In this document: positions 16,611-26,339 of the stretch, piece after piece
How positions within the stretch are numbered: position 1 is the stretch's first letter
Layout: every line of letters starts with the position of its first letter
Source: Clostridiaceae bacterium
GTDB taxonomy: Bacteria > Bacillota > Clostridia > Lachnospirales > Lachnospiraceae
Length of the DNA: 64,000 bases
Reading direction: 5' to 3'
NCBI GenBank assembly: GCA_009911065.1
Contig: QXWR01000024.1
Span: forward strand, 19,418-83,417
Translations under genes and position numbers: made by a program
Notes under the pieces: generated by a model
Told to the model about the DNA's origin: nothing
The model's database searches: none
Seen by the model: only the letters and a program-made list of their open reading frames with translations

Positions 16611-18575
16611 ATGAGAGAAATGAAAGGTCAGGTTACGATCTTTATCAGTATGGTGATGATGTGTATATTTGCACTGTTCTGCGGTCTTTTGGAGTCTGCG
16701 CGGACTGCAGGGAGTAGATGGTATTTACAGACCATCGTCTCATCTTCCCTGGATTCCGTATTCAGTCAGTATCATCGCCAGTTATGGGATTCTTACCGTC
16801 TTCTGTTTGCAGAATATGAGACAGAAGAGGAGCTGGAAGCGGATTTCGCGGGATTTCTCCAGCCTTATCTGGATGAAAGCGGCTGGTATCCGGCAGAACT
16901 GGAAAAGGTAACTGTGGAAGAATGGCTGAAGGCAACAGACGATTATGGTATATATCTGGAAAAAGAGATATTGGATTATATGAAATATGGAATTTGGGAA
17001 ATGGATTTTAAGATAGAGGATATTAACGGACTTTGGGAGAACACAAAGGAAGCGGGAGCGGTTAAAGAAATTGCTGAAACTTACCGGGAACATGCAAAGG
17101 ATGCATTGAAACTGGAAAAAGCCCTGGAATCCATCAGCGAAAGCCAGAAAAAACAAATGGAGAAAAAACAGAAATGTCTTTCCTGCTTAAAAAACTATAA
17201 TGGTTTTGGATTTCAGAGAGCAGCAAAAGAATTGATTCGGGAGTTGAAGCGGATGCCTGGTTTAGTGAATGAATATGAAAAACAGGCAGACAGGTTGGCT
17301 AAAAAGCTGGGAGAAAGCAGACAGGTTTTCAATGAAGAAAAAGAAAACTGTACCAGTCCGGTGAATGATCAGTTAGAACGAGAAGTAGAACAGTTTGAGT
17401 CTTATATAAGTCAGGATGGACAGCGCAGAAAAGAAATGAAAGAGCTGGAAACAAGGTCTTATGAACAGATCCAACACATAGAGGAGGTGATGGAAGAGGC
17501 AGAGGAGGTGGAACGTATTATTGATGAATGGGAAGACGATGAGGACGATGACGGACCTGATTTAAGGGCATTGTGGTCTCCGGTAATTTACCATTTTGAA
17601 CAGTTGGAGATTCGTTCCATCTCCTTTTCTCATGGGGTAAAAGATAAAAAGACAGAAGGATGGCTGAAACAGATTCAAAAAATGTGTCAATCTAGTTTGC
17701 TGAATTTGGTGGTTCCAGATGGAGTGAACGTGTCAGACGGAATGATGGAGACAAAAGAGCTGCCGTCGGAAAGTGGTGACATGACACCGAAAGCAAGAGG
17801 AATTTCTCTGACCGACCATTGGATTGTAAATGAATATTGTGGAAAATTTTTTCGAAGCTTTCCTACCAATGGCTTGGAAAAATCAGAGTCTGAAGAAATT
17901 TCCTTTGAACCTGGAGTGAAAGGAGACGATGGGCTGGCCTATGAGCTGGAATATATGATTGGAGGAAAGAAACTAGATGAAGAAAATTTAACCAGTGTGG
18001 TCAGCCGTCTACTGACAATCCGGGAAGGATTAAATATGATTCATATATTATCAGACAGCAAGAAGAGACAGGAAGCACAAAATCTGGCTTTTTTGATTAC
18101 AGGAGTGGCAGGATTGACACCTTTGGTATTTCTCACTACATTTTTTATTATGTCCATATGGGCTTTGGGAGAGTCGATAATGGATGTGCGCGGCCTTTTG
18201 GCAGGAAAAAAAGTGATGATATGGAAAAATGCAAAGAACTGGACGCTCACTTTGGATTCTCTTGTGACTATGGGGAGAGAGGGACAGATTGGAACAGGAG
18301 GAGGTGATGAGGGATTTTCTTATGTATCCTGGTTGAAACTGCTTTTATTTATGGATGAGATTGTAAGTCAGGAGTATCGCATGATGGATCTAATTCAGAT
18401 GAATATCTGCCGAAAACAAAGCAGCTTTCGTATGCGCCGGGGAACTTATCAGATCAGATTAAAAAATCATCTGATTGGAAAACATGTATTCTTTTCCCTG
18501 GGATTCATGGAAAGGCAAACAGGAAATAATGATCATACCTATCCCATAGAAGTTGTAGGAGAACGAAAATATTAA
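16611..18575 (+). CDS. DUF5702-like Tad-locus protein
   Basis: This 654-residue protein begins with MREMKGQVTIFIS, a TadE/TadG-like single N-terminal membrane segment. A long acidic, helical extracellular region with likely coiled coils (about residues 130-320) follows, then a second hydrophobic segment near 500-530. This layout fits the DUF5702 proteins found in clostridial Tad loci. ATG 16611 is preferred to an upstream GTG because the hydrophobic segment then starts at the N-terminus. It probably sits on the outer face as part of the pilus machine. Its role is unproven. Confidence 0.75.
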   Translation: MREMKGQVTIFISMVMMCIFALFCGLLESARTAGSRWYLQTIVSSSLDSVFSQYHRQLWDSYRLLFAEYETEEELEADFAGFLQPYLDESGWYPAELEKVTVEEWLKATDDYGIYLEKEILDYMKYGIWEMDFKIEDINGLWENTKEAGAVKEIAETYREHAKDALKLEKALESISESQKKQMEKKQKCLSCLKNYNGFGFQRAAKELIRELKRMPGLVNEYEKQADRLAKKLGESRQVFNEEKENCTSPVNDQLEREVEQFESYISQDGQRRKEMKELETRSYEQIQHIEEVMEEAEEVERIIDEWEDDEDDDGPDLRALWSPVIYHFEQLEIRSISFSHGVKDKKTEGWLKQIQKMCQSSLLNLVVPDGVNVSDGMMETKELPSESGDMTPKARGISLTDHWIVNEYCGKFFRSFPTNGLEKSESEEISFEPGVKGDDGLAYELEYMIGGKKLDEENLTSVVSRLLTIREGLNMIHILSDSKKRQEAQNLAFLITGVAGLTPLVFLTTFFIMSIWALGESIMDVRGLLAGKKVMIWKNAKNWTLTLDSLVTMGREGQIGTGGGDEGFSYVSWLKLLLFMDEIVSQEYRMMDLIQMNICRKQSSFRMRRGTYQIRLKNHLIGKHVFFSLGFMERQTGNNDHTYPIEVVGERKY

Positions 18576-18610
18576 TGAAAATCAATAAAATAGAAAGGAG
18601 GCGGACAGGA

Positions 18611-19582
18611 ATGCCTTTTTCCATGACAGTCAATCATAAAAATCGTTTATTGAAACTGCAAAATCGCAGAATACCCAAAAAAAATAGAAAGAAAAAAATC
18701 GTGACTCTCCAAGTACGAATTCCAAAAAATGACAGATTACAAATCAATCATAGCTGTCATTGGAAAAAGGTATTCCTGTCCGTCTCAGGTTCTTTCACAT
18801 TAGAAGCCGTAATGTGTCTTACTCTATTTATTTTTGCAGCAGTTTGTCTGATTTTACCTATGAAGATTATGAATACAGAGCGAAAGCTTCAGGCGGCATT
18901 GGAGGAAATGGGAGAGGATTTCAGCCAGTATGCTTACTTGGAAAAGGAATTGAAAAAAGGAATAATGCCTGCCGGAGCAGGAGATTTTGCCAAAGAATTT
19001 TGTAAATATTTTGTGTCCGGAGCAGCTACAGGATATGCTCAGGTGAAAATTATGGAACATGTGGATACTTTTTCTATGGAAAAAATTCATATGCTGCGTT
19101 CCCAGGTATTAGAAGATGGAGAAACCATAGATTTGATTGTGGATTACGAGATTCGTTTGCCATTTCCTGTATTGGGTCTTCCTGCTTTAAAACGGACGCT
19201 TCGCTGTAAGAGACGTGCCTGGATCGGAAAAGAAGGAAAGGATTATAAAGAAGGGGGAGGAACATCTGAAAATCAGAAAGACGTGATTGTTTATGTAGGA
19301 AAAAACAGCACCCGTTATCATAAAAGCCGCAGCTGTCATTATCTGTCTAACAATTTGACAGGAGTAGGGAAAGATCAGATCAAAGACCTGAGAAATGAAA
19401 GTGGAGGAAAATATTACCCTTGTGGTGTCTGTGGAAAAAACGGGGGAAGTATCGTTTATATCATGCCAAATGGAAACAGCTATCATTCAGGAAAGAACTG
19501 TACTGCAATCGTGGCTTATGCAAGAGCTGTGAAATTGTCCGAGGTAGAGTATTTGGGAGCTTGTTCTTATTGTGGAAAATAG
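18611..19582 (+). CDS. TadE-like pseudopilin with duplicated Cys/His motif
   Basis: ATG 18611 has a perfect AGGAGG nine bases upstream and is preferred to the overlapping ATG at 18575. A 60-residue very basic leader ends in Gly60|Ser61-FTLE with Glu at +5, the pseudopilin processing site, followed by one hydrophobic helix. The extracellular part ends in two related modules: YHKSRSCHY ... YPCGVCGK, and YHSGKNCTA ... GACSYCGK. Each offers His, Cys and a CxxC pair, a likely metal or disulphide site. It should be a minor pilin processed by the peptidases at either end of the locus. Confidence 0.8.
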   Translation: MPFSMTVNHKNRLLKLQNRRIPKKNRKKKIVTLQVRIPKNDRLQINHSCHWKKVFLSVSGSFTLEAVMCLTLFIFAAVCLILPMKIMNTERKLQAALEEMGEDFSQYAYLEKELKKGIMPAGAGDFAKEFCKYFVSGAATGYAQVKIMEHVDTFSMEKIHMLRSQVLEDGETIDLIVDYEIRLPFPVLGLPALKRTLRCKRRAWIGKEGKDYKEGGGTSENQKDVIVYVGKNSTRYHKSRSCHYLSNNLTGVGKDQIKDLRNESGGKYYPCGVCGKNGGSIVYIMPNGNSYHSGKNCTAIVAYARAVKLSEVEYLGACSYCGK

Positions 19583-19591
19583 AGGGGTTGT

Positions 19592-20062
19592 ATGAGAGAA
19601 CTTATAAGTGGTCCGATTTTGTTTATAGGATTTTTGCTGACAGCGGCAGTGCAGGACTTTCAAAGGAAAAAAGTGAAGCTTTGGGTATATGCTTTCTTTG
19701 GCGTTCTGGCGCTGGTTTTGGACGGATATTTGTGGATTATGCCAGATTACCATTTTTTATGGATCAATCATTTGGGAAGTTGTTGTCTTGGAGTCTGCCT
19801 TATTCTGGCAGGACGTTTTCTGGAAGGGGAAATCGGTATTGGAGATGGTTTGTTTTTTCTGATTAGCGGACTGATGTTAGATTTTTTTCAAAATCTGACG
19901 GTTCTGTGTATGGGAGTTGTGTTATGTGGATTGTATGGAATGGTTTTATTTGTGTGGAATCAAATTTACTGGAAAAAAGATGTGAGAAAATTAACCATAC
20001 CTTTTTTACCTTTTGCTGTAATTCCAGGATTATGGATCACAGCAATGGAACTGTGGGGATAG
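19592..20062 (+). CDS. Second A24 prepilin peptidase
   Basis: This 156-residue polytopic protein has the two GxGD-protease aspartates: Asp in AVQDFQRKKVK at the end of the first segment, and GIGDGLFF in the middle. It lacks the N-terminal methylase domain, as Tad peptidases do. It starts 9 bp after the previous stop. Having a second peptidase in one pilus locus suggests division of labour between Flp pilin and the TadE-like pseudopilins. Confidence 0.83.
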   Translation: MRELISGPILFIGFLLTAAVQDFQRKKVKLWVYAFFGVLALVLDGYLWIMPDYHFLWINHLGSCCLGVCLILAGRFLEGEIGIGDGLFFLISGLMLDFFQNLTVLCMGVVLCGLYGMVLFVWNQIYWKKDVRKLTIPFLPFAVIPGLWITAMELWG

Positions 20063-20073
20063 GGAAATAAATT

Positions 20074-20364
20074 ATGATGATGATAAAAGAAATAAGAGCC
20101 AGTTATACAGTGGAAGCGGCAGGTGTTATGGCTGTGGTATTTTTTGTTATGATGATATTGATAAATCAAGCATTTCATGTTCATGGGGAAACGGTGGGGT
20201 GTTTTAGAGTTCATGAAGAGGTGGAATGGGAACGGCATAAAGCTTTGGATATGGATGAGGAGGAGATTACAAGGCAAGGGCAGGGAATGAGATGGAGTCT
20301 GGAGCTGACAGCGCCAATATTTCGGCCAGAGGAAGCTTTAAGAATGTGGAGTTTGCTGGAATGA
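20074..20364 (+). CDS. Small TadE-like pseudopilin
   Basis: The 96-residue product has a short leader and a processing site Ala9|Ser10-YTVE (Glu at +5), followed by a hydrophobic helix and a charged tail. It is probably a minor pilin. It sits 11 bp after the second prepilin peptidase and ahead of the FHA gene, in the same operon. Confidence 0.75.
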   Translation: MMMIKEIRASYTVEAAGVMAVVFFVMMILINQAFHVHGETVGCFRVHEEVEWERHKALDMDEEEITRQGQGMRWSLELTAPIFRPEEALRMWSLLE

Positions 20365-20407
20365 GAATGGGAAACTGTCTTAATTGAAAAAGGAACAGGT
20401 TGTAAAT

Positions 20408-21586
20408 ATGAAAATCAGTTACCAAAGGGAATTTAAACACAATTATTTGATAATCGATACAACAGAACTTTTATGGCAGGGGTATGAGTGTCATATGATG
20501 GCCCAAAATCAGATTGACGGTATTTTGCGGTTTCAGATTCGTCAGATGGATGATGGGGTCCGGTTTTACTATGAAATTACATCTAAACAGCCTTTGGCCA
20601 GAATATTGGAAAACCGAAGTATCCAGGCAGAGGAAATCTGGAAATTAATGATTGGAATTTTCGGAGTGTTGGAAAGAATGGAAGCCTTTTTATTGTCTGA
20701 AAGCAGTATTTTGTTAGAGCCAGAGTATTTGTACGTTAATTCAGATACATTTCGCGTCTGGTTGTGCTTAATTCCAGGATTAAAAAGGAAATTTCCGGAA
20801 GATTTTAGCAGATTTTTGGAGTATTTGCTGGAAAAGGTAGATCATCAGGATAAAGAAAGCGTAGTATTAGCCTATAGTTTGTATCAGGAAACCCGAAAAG
20901 AAAATTATGGTATGGAAGATGTAATGAGGCTTTTACAGAGGGAAAAAGATAGTCAATTTTGCCAGGAAGAGGGAAAAGAGGAAGAGCAGGAAGATTGTAA
21001 AAGCAATCAACAGGAAAAAGAAATAGTTAGACAAAAGGAGTCAAGTCCATCTGGTTGGAAAATACTCTGGGAAAAATGGAAACAACGCCTTTTTAAAAGG
21101 AATAAAAGAGAGAAGGAGATTGTACCGGTCCGGGTTCCGTGGGAGATGATGTTCCAGGAAGAAGAGTCCGCTTATGAGCCGGAAGTTTTTAAAAACCATC
21201 AACCGGAAGCAGCACCAAAGAAAGAAGGAAAAGAATTGATGTCAGCAGATATAAGTCAGGGTACGGTTTTGCTGGCAGATTTTTCTACAAAATCTCAACA
21301 GAGAGTATTAAGAGCATTGGATTCTATCGGAACAGATATTCCCATACCATATTATCCTTTTATTATTGGAAAACAGGAGAATCTGGTGGATTTTAAATTG
21401 GATAAGGAGACGGTCAGCCGTCTTCATCTAAAAATCGATCAGAAAGAAGAACGTTATTTTATACAAGATCTAAATTCCACCAATGGCACAATGCTTTGCG
21501 GACGGCTTTTGGAAAATAATGAGGAGGCGGAACTTTTTACAGGAGATGAAATTTCCATAGCTGGATACCGATACCGATTTGAGTAA
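20408..21586 (+). CDS. DUF6382/FHA-domain protein of the Tad locus
   Basis: The N-terminal 180 residues match the DUF6382 type seen beside clostridial Tad genes. A charged linker of about 120 residues follows, then a C-terminal FHA domain with the core residues GK..., SRLH and NSTNGT. FHA domains bind phosphothreonine, so the protein may connect pilus assembly to a Ser/Thr kinase; no such kinase is in the window. ATG 20408 is favoured, with TTG 20384 as alternative. It is the last gene of the locus. Confidence 0.82.
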   Translation: MKISYQREFKHNYLIIDTTELLWQGYECHMMAQNQIDGILRFQIRQMDDGVRFYYEITSKQPLARILENRSIQAEEIWKLMIGIFGVLERMEAFLLSESSILLEPEYLYVNSDTFRVWLCLIPGLKRKFPEDFSRFLEYLLEKVDHQDKESVVLAYSLYQETRKENYGMEDVMRLLQREKDSQFCQEEGKEEEQEDCKSNQQEKEIVRQKESSPSGWKILWEKWKQRLFKRNKREKEIVPVRVPWEMMFQEEESAYEPEVFKNHQPEAAPKKEGKELMSADISQGTVLLADFSTKSQQRVLRALDSIGTDIPIPYYPFIIGKQENLVDFKLDKETVSRLHLKIDQKEERYFIQDLNSTNGTMLCGRLLENNEEAELFTGDEISIAGYRYRFE

Positions 21587-21611
21587 ATCTCCAATCGTGC
21601 CAACAGATTCC

Positions 21612-21640
21612 TTGAGTTTTTTGAAGGATTGTGATATAGT
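21612..21640 (+). promoter_or_regulatory. metG promoter
   Basis: TTGAGT (21612-21617) and TATAGT (21635-21640) are 17 bp apart, 67 bp before the metG start. No T-box antiterminator sequence was seen in the leader. Confidence 0.55.
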
Positions 21641-21706
21641 TTCATTTAGTGTTTCAACTGGTTAAAAATTGGATTACGAAATGAAAGGTTAAGGAGGGAT
21701 TGGCTT

Positions 21707-23731
21707 ATGTGTCAGGGAACAAACTGCAACTGCAAAAAGCCCTATTATATTACTACTGCGATTGCCTATACATCCGGGAAGCCGCATATCGGCAATACCT
21801 ATGAGATTGTATTGGCAGACAGCATTGCCCGGTTTAAAAGGGAACAGGGTTATGATGTTCGGTTTCAGACAGGAACCGACGAACATGGACAGAAAATTGA
21901 ATTAAAGGCGAAGGCAGCGGGAGTGGCGCCCCAGGAGTTTGTAGATGGAGTAGCTTCTCAAATTCGGACAATATGGGATTTGATGAATACTTCTTATGAT
22001 AAATTCATCCGGACAACAGACCCGGATCATGAAGTTCAGGTTCAGAAAATATTTAAGAAACTTTATGATCAGGGAGATATTTATAAAGGATATTATGAGG
22101 GATTGTACTGCACTCCCTGCGAATCTTTCTTTACAGAATCACAGTTGGTAGACGGCAAGTGTCCAGATTGCGGCAGGGAAGTTCAGCCAGCCAAGGAAGA
22201 AGCGTATTTCTTTAAGATGAGTAAATATGCGGATCGCTTGATTGAACACATTAATACTCACCCTGAGTTTATTCAGCCAGTGGCACGGAAAAATGAGATG
22301 ATGAATAATTTCTTGTTGCCAGGGCTGCAGGATTTGTGTGTTTCCCGGACCTCTTTTACATGGAGTATTCCGGTAAGCTTTGATCCCAGACACGTTACTT
22401 ATGTGTGGTTGGACGCACTGACAAATTATATTACCGGATTGGGATATGATTGTGACGGCAATCATGGGGAATTGTATGGCAAGTACTGGCCGGCAGATCT
22501 TCATTTGATTGGAAAGGATATTATCCGGTTTCATACAATTTATTGGCCGATCTTTCTGATGGCTTTGGATATTCCTCTTCCAAAACAGATTTTTGGACAT
22601 CCTTGGCTGTTGCTTGTGCAGGGAGCGAACACCGAGGGAGACGGAAAGATGAGCAAGTCAAAAGGGAACGTGCTATATGCAGATACTCTGGTAGAATTTT
22701 TTGGAGTGGATGCAGTGCGTTATTTTGTTCTTCATGAAATGCCTTTTGACAATGACGGTGTGATTTCTTGGGAACTGATGATAGAACGGATTAATTCAGA
22801 ATTGGCAAATGTGCTTGGCAATCTGGTAAAGAGAACCATTTCCATGACAAATCAGTATTTTGGCGGTCAGATTTGCAATAAGGGAGCAGGGGCAGAGGTA
22901 GATGAAGATCTAAAGCATGTAGTGTTGGAATCTGTAAAAAAAGTAAACGCTAAAATGGACGAACTGCGAGTGGCAGATGCCATCAGTGAGATCTTTAATA
23001 TTTTCCGCCGCTGTAATAAATATATTGATGAAACGATGCCTTGGGTACTGGCAAAAGAAGAGGAACAAAAAGACCGGCTTGCTACAGTTTTATATAATCT
23101 GGTTGAATCCATTACCATTGGCGCTTCTCTGCTGGAATCCTTTATGCCGGAAACTTCCGCCAAGATTTTGGGACAGCTGAATACATCAAAGCGTTCTCTG
23201 GATGAGATGGATGTTTTTGGCAAATATCCGTCTGGCAATCAGGTGACAGAAAAACCGGAGATTTTGTTTGCCCGTCTGGATAGTAAGGAAGTACTGAAAA
23301 AAGTGGAAGAAATGGATAAGGAAAAGGAGAAGACAGAGTCCAAAAATCATTCTGAAAAAGGCGATAAAGACAAAGAAGTTAGTGAGATAGAGATTGAGGC
23401 AAAACCAGAGATTACTTATGATGATTTTGCAAAGCTTCAATTTCAGGTAGGTGAGATTATTGCATGTGAGGAAGTAAAGAAATCGAAAAAACTTCTTTGC
23501 TCTCAGGTAAAGATTGGAAATCAGGTAAGACAGATTGTTAGTGGAATTAAGGCACATTACAAACCAGAAGAGATGGTAGGCAAGAAAGTGATGGTAGTTG
23601 TAAACTTAAAGCCTGCCAAGCTGGCAGGAGTGATGTCAGAGGGAATGCTTCTGTGTGCAGAAGATGCGGAAGGTAATTTAAGTCTGATGGTGCCAGAGAA
23701 GAATATGCCGGCAGGAGCAGAGATTTGCTGA
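21707..23731 (+). CDS. metG: Methionine--tRNA ligase
   Basis: This 674-residue class I synthetase charges tRNA-Met. It shows the HIGH-type motif PHIGN near residue 25, the zinc knuckle CTPC ... CPDC (about 127-147), and KMSKS near 314. After an anticodon-binding domain and a charged Lys/Glu linker, a C-terminal OB-fold tRNA-binding domain (about residues 565-674) completes the dimeric form. AAGGAGG precedes the ATG. The downstream TraX-like gene overlaps its stop. Confidence 0.97.
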   Translation: MCQGTNCNCKKPYYITTAIAYTSGKPHIGNTYEIVLADSIARFKREQGYDVRFQTGTDEHGQKIELKAKAAGVAPQEFVDGVASQIRTIWDLMNTSYDKFIRTTDPDHEVQVQKIFKKLYDQGDIYKGYYEGLYCTPCESFFTESQLVDGKCPDCGREVQPAKEEAYFFKMSKYADRLIEHINTHPEFIQPVARKNEMMNNFLLPGLQDLCVSRTSFTWSIPVSFDPRHVTYVWLDALTNYITGLGYDCDGNHGELYGKYWPADLHLIGKDIIRFHTIYWPIFLMALDIPLPKQIFGHPWLLLVQGANTEGDGKMSKSKGNVLYADTLVEFFGVDAVRYFVLHEMPFDNDGVISWELMIERINSELANVLGNLVKRTISMTNQYFGGQICNKGAGAEVDEDLKHVVLESVKKVNAKMDELRVADAISEIFNIFRRCNKYIDETMPWVLAKEEEQKDRLATVLYNLVESITIGASLLESFMPETSAKILGQLNTSKRSLDEMDVFGKYPSGNQVTEKPEILFARLDSKEVLKKVEEMDKEKEKTESKNHSEKGDKDKEVSEIEIEAKPEITYDDFAKLQFQVGEIIACEEVKKSKKLLCSQVKIGNQVRQIVSGIKAHYKPEEMVGKKVMVVVNLKPAKLAGVMSEGMLLCAEDAEGNLSLMVPEKNMPAGAEIC

Positions 23732-24474
23732 TAAAGAATCTGGACAGCCATACACTTAAAAAAATTGCTGCTGTCAGTATGCTGATTGACCATATTGGTT
23801 ATTTGTTTATTGGCAGCGGTATTGGCAGAATGTATGGGAACAATACGCCGGAATATGAAATGTGGTATCAGATTTACTGTGTAATGAGAACTGCAGGGCG
23901 GGTGGCATTTCCGATCTATGTGTTTCTCTTGACAGAAGGGATTTTCTATACTCGAAACTGGAAGAAATATGGACTTCGCTTAGGGATATTTGCAGTTTTG
24001 TCAGAAATTCCTTTTAACTTGATGACATATGGCACATTGACAGCATGGGAAGTGCAAAATGTATTTTTTACATTGCTGATCGGGCTTTTGACGGTAAAAA
24101 CGGCAGAATATTTATGTAAAAATATAACCTTTAATTCAAAAAATCAATATGATCTTTTTTTCTGGCTGGCAGCCGGATTAGGGGGATGTATTCTGGCAAT
24201 ATGGATGAATACAGACTACAGTTATATTGGAGTTTTGTTGATTGTATTTTTTCATCGTTATCGGTTTGACCGTAAGATTCAATGTATGGGAGGTTTTCTC
24301 TGGCTATTTTCAACTCTTGGAAAGGTCTATTATATTTGGGGACTGTCTGCTGCCTTTTTGCTTATTTATTTTTATAATGGGAAAAAAGGCAGTGGAGGGG
24401 GAAAATATCTTTTTTACTTGTTTTATCCGGCGCATCTGTTATTGTTGTATTGGATCTATTGCCTGATTTTTTAA
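23725..24474 (+). CDS. TraX-family membrane protein
   Basis: This 249-residue protein with about seven to eight membrane segments has the TraX pattern: an N-terminal KKIAAVSMLIDHIG, the RVAFPIYVFLL segment and FNLM. TraX was named for F-pilin N-acetylation, but clostridial homologues occur without conjugation genes and are acyltransferase-like proteins of unknown substrate. The TTG start overlaps the metG stop and AGGAG lies just upstream, so translation is likely coupled. Confidence 0.82.
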   Translation: MLIKNLDSHTLKKIAAVSMLIDHIGYLFIGSGIGRMYGNNTPEYEMWYQIYCVMRTAGRVAFPIYVFLLTEGIFYTRNWKKYGLRLGIFAVLSEIPFNLMTYGTLTAWEVQNVFFTLLIGLLTVKTAEYLCKNITFNSKNQYDLFFWLAAGLGGCILAIWMNTDYSYIGVLLIVFFHRYRFDRKIQCMGGFLWLFSTLGKVYYIWGLSAAFLLIYFYNGKKGSGGGKYLFYLFYPAHLLLLYWIYCLIF

Positions 24475-24503
24475 AAGAATAAAAGAGAAGAGAAAGAATT
24501 ATT

Positions 24504-25277
24504 GTGAATCCGAAAATATTTGATACACATGCTCATTATGATCATGAAGCTTTCGACCTGGATCGGGATCTGATTTTGGGTAGTTTAAGTGAAAACGGAG
24601 TGGAAGCTGTCGTAAATGTAGGAGCCAGTATCCAAAGTACAAAGAATACATTAAAGTTAGTTCAAACCTATCCTTCTGTGTATGGCTCAGCAGGAATCCA
24701 CCCCAATGAGACCAAAGAATTTGAAGAATCTTGGTTGGATTGGTTAAAGGAAGCTGCAAAAGAAGAAAAAATCGTTGCAGTTGGAGAGATCGGGCTGGAT
24801 TATTATTGGAATGAGCCGGAACCAAAGGTGCAGAAACAATGGTTCAGCCGTCAACTGAATTTGGCGCGGGAAGTGAAGCTGCCGGTTATCATTCACAGCA
24901 GAGATGCGGCAAAAGATACCCTTGATCTGATGAAAGCAGAAAAGGCATGGGAATTAGGAGGGGTGATTCACTGCTTTTCTTATGGGGTTGAGATGGCAAA
25001 AGAGTATCTGAATATGGGATTTTTTCTAGGAATTGGGGGAGTCGTGACTTTTTCCAATGGGAAGAAGCTGAAAGAAGTAGTAAAGTATATGCCAATGGAA
25101 CAGATGGTTTTAGAGACGGATTGTCCTTATCTTTCCCCGGAACCGAATCGGGGGAAAAGGAATACTTCCCTTAATCTTCCTTATGTAGTAAATCAGATCA
25201 GTCAGATTAAGGGAATTTCCAAAGATGAAGTCATTAAGATTACAAGCCGGAATGGAAAAAGACTTTATGGCTTATAA
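24504..25277 (+). CDS. TatD-family metal-dependent hydrolase
   Basis: This 257-residue TIM-barrel amidohydrolase shows all metal-ligand motifs of TatD: DTHAHYDH near the N-terminus, GEIGLDYYW, IHSRDA, HCFSYG and ETDCPYL. The family includes 3'-5' exonucleases with roles in DNA and RNA repair. The start is GTG at 24504 with a purine-rich AAGAGAAG upstream. It lies in the metG-TraX-TatD order common in Firmicutes. Its end overlaps the convergent epimerase gene by 6 bp. Confidence 0.93.
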   Translation: MNPKIFDTHAHYDHEAFDLDRDLILGSLSENGVEAVVNVGASIQSTKNTLKLVQTYPSVYGSAGIHPNETKEFEESWLDWLKEAAKEEKIVAVGEIGLDYYWNEPEPKVQKQWFSRQLNLAREVKLPVIIHSRDAAKDTLDLMKAEKAWELGGVIHCFSYGVEMAKEYLNMGFFLGIGGVVTFSNGKKLKEVVKYMPMEQMVLETDCPYLSPEPNRGKRNTSLNLPYVVNQISQIKGISKDEVIKITSRNGKRLYGL

Positions 25278-26318
25278 GAACCGGCGGCATTCTTCTTCCA
25301 ACATGGAGATTTCATCACGGCCTTCTGCAATAGAAAAACGAATTTCATTGGTACAAGTTTCAAAGGGAGCAAGAATCTGAGTTTTTCCTGCCCGTCCGTC
25401 AAAACCACAGTTGGTTGGTTCTAAGGCCATAGCATAATCCCCCAAAGCGCTGCTTTTCCATTGGGTCATAAAGGGAAGCTGGTTTACATTCCAATGGATG
25501 CACAAAGCCAGCTCCATTTTGTCATTTACCACAGCGCCAAATGTATATCCCTGTTTGTCGCATGCCATGGTATGCTGGAATACCTGCTCTGGTTCTCCGA
25601 CTTTTGGTTCACCCATTTTGGTCCGTTCTTCCATTCCCTTTTGTGCAGCCTCATCTCTAGGAACACAGGTTTTATCTGGAAGAATCAGTCGGGTACCTGG
25701 GGCAAGAAGAGGATACCCGGCATTACAATGGTAAAGAATGCAATAAGGGGTTGGTTGAAATGACTGATTTTCAATCTCATCCGTAAACAGGATTTCGTTT
25801 GATCCATATTTGGTTTCCACAGTACGCCGCAGAACCAGATTTTCTCCAAAAAGCCGCGCTTCCCGCATTTCTCCTGTAATGCGGATATGGTAATCGTCAT
25901 CTTTCCAGAAAGCGTCCATACTGATTTTTTCCCCTGGAGTGGTTCGGATTCTACCATGGGTAGGATAGGAGGTTCCCTCAATGGTCTGGCAGCCATGAAC
26001 ATTACCCAGACCGCAGGTGAACATGGCTCCTCCCATTATGGAATAGATGGCTTCTTCTCCAGCGGTGTCATATGGATTTCGTCCCTGAAGACCTGGTTTT
26101 GAGAGAAAACTTAAATTTATGCCTTTGTAACGAAACCAGGCAGGGTCTAAACATTTGTCCAGCATTAAAGGAAACTGAAGCACACCATTGTCTACCAAAG
26201 CACAGGAAAGATGAGAGGCGCGGCCATCCTGATATTCGATACGTCTTACCCCGGCCAGCTGTTCTATACTGCCGCACAATCCAAGAAGTTTTTTCAGTTT
26301 TTCATTGGAATTTGCCAT
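25272..26318 (-). CDS. Aldose 1-epimerase-like protein (DUF4432 type)
   Basis: This 348-residue protein fits the DUF4432 branch of the galactose-mutarotase superfamily, with GLGNVHGCQTIEGTSYPTHG and CILYHCNAGYPLL among the conserved blocks. It would interconvert sugar anomers or bind a sugar. It is the last gene of the sugar operon read leftward and begins 21 bp after the isomerase stop. It probably prepares the transported aldose for the isomerase or kinase. Confidence 0.82.
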   Translation of the reverse strand: MANSNEKLKKLLGLCGSIEQLAGVRRIEYQDGRASHLSCALVDNGVLQFPLMLDKCLDPAWFRYKGINLSFLSKPGLQGRNPYDTAGEEAIYSIMGGAMFTCGLGNVHGCQTIEGTSYPTHGRIRTTPGEKISMDAFWKDDDYHIRITGEMREARLFGENLVLRRTVETKYGSNEILFTDEIENQSFQPTPYCILYHCNAGYPLLAPGTRLILPDKTCVPRDEAAQKGMEERTKMGEPKVGEPEQVFQHTMACDKQGYTFGAVVNDKMELALCIHWNVNQLPFMTQWKSSALGDYAMALEPTNCGFDGRAGKTQILAPFETCTNEIRFSIAEGRDEISMLEEECRRFL

Positions 26319-26339
26319 AGGGGCTACCTTTCTGCTATT

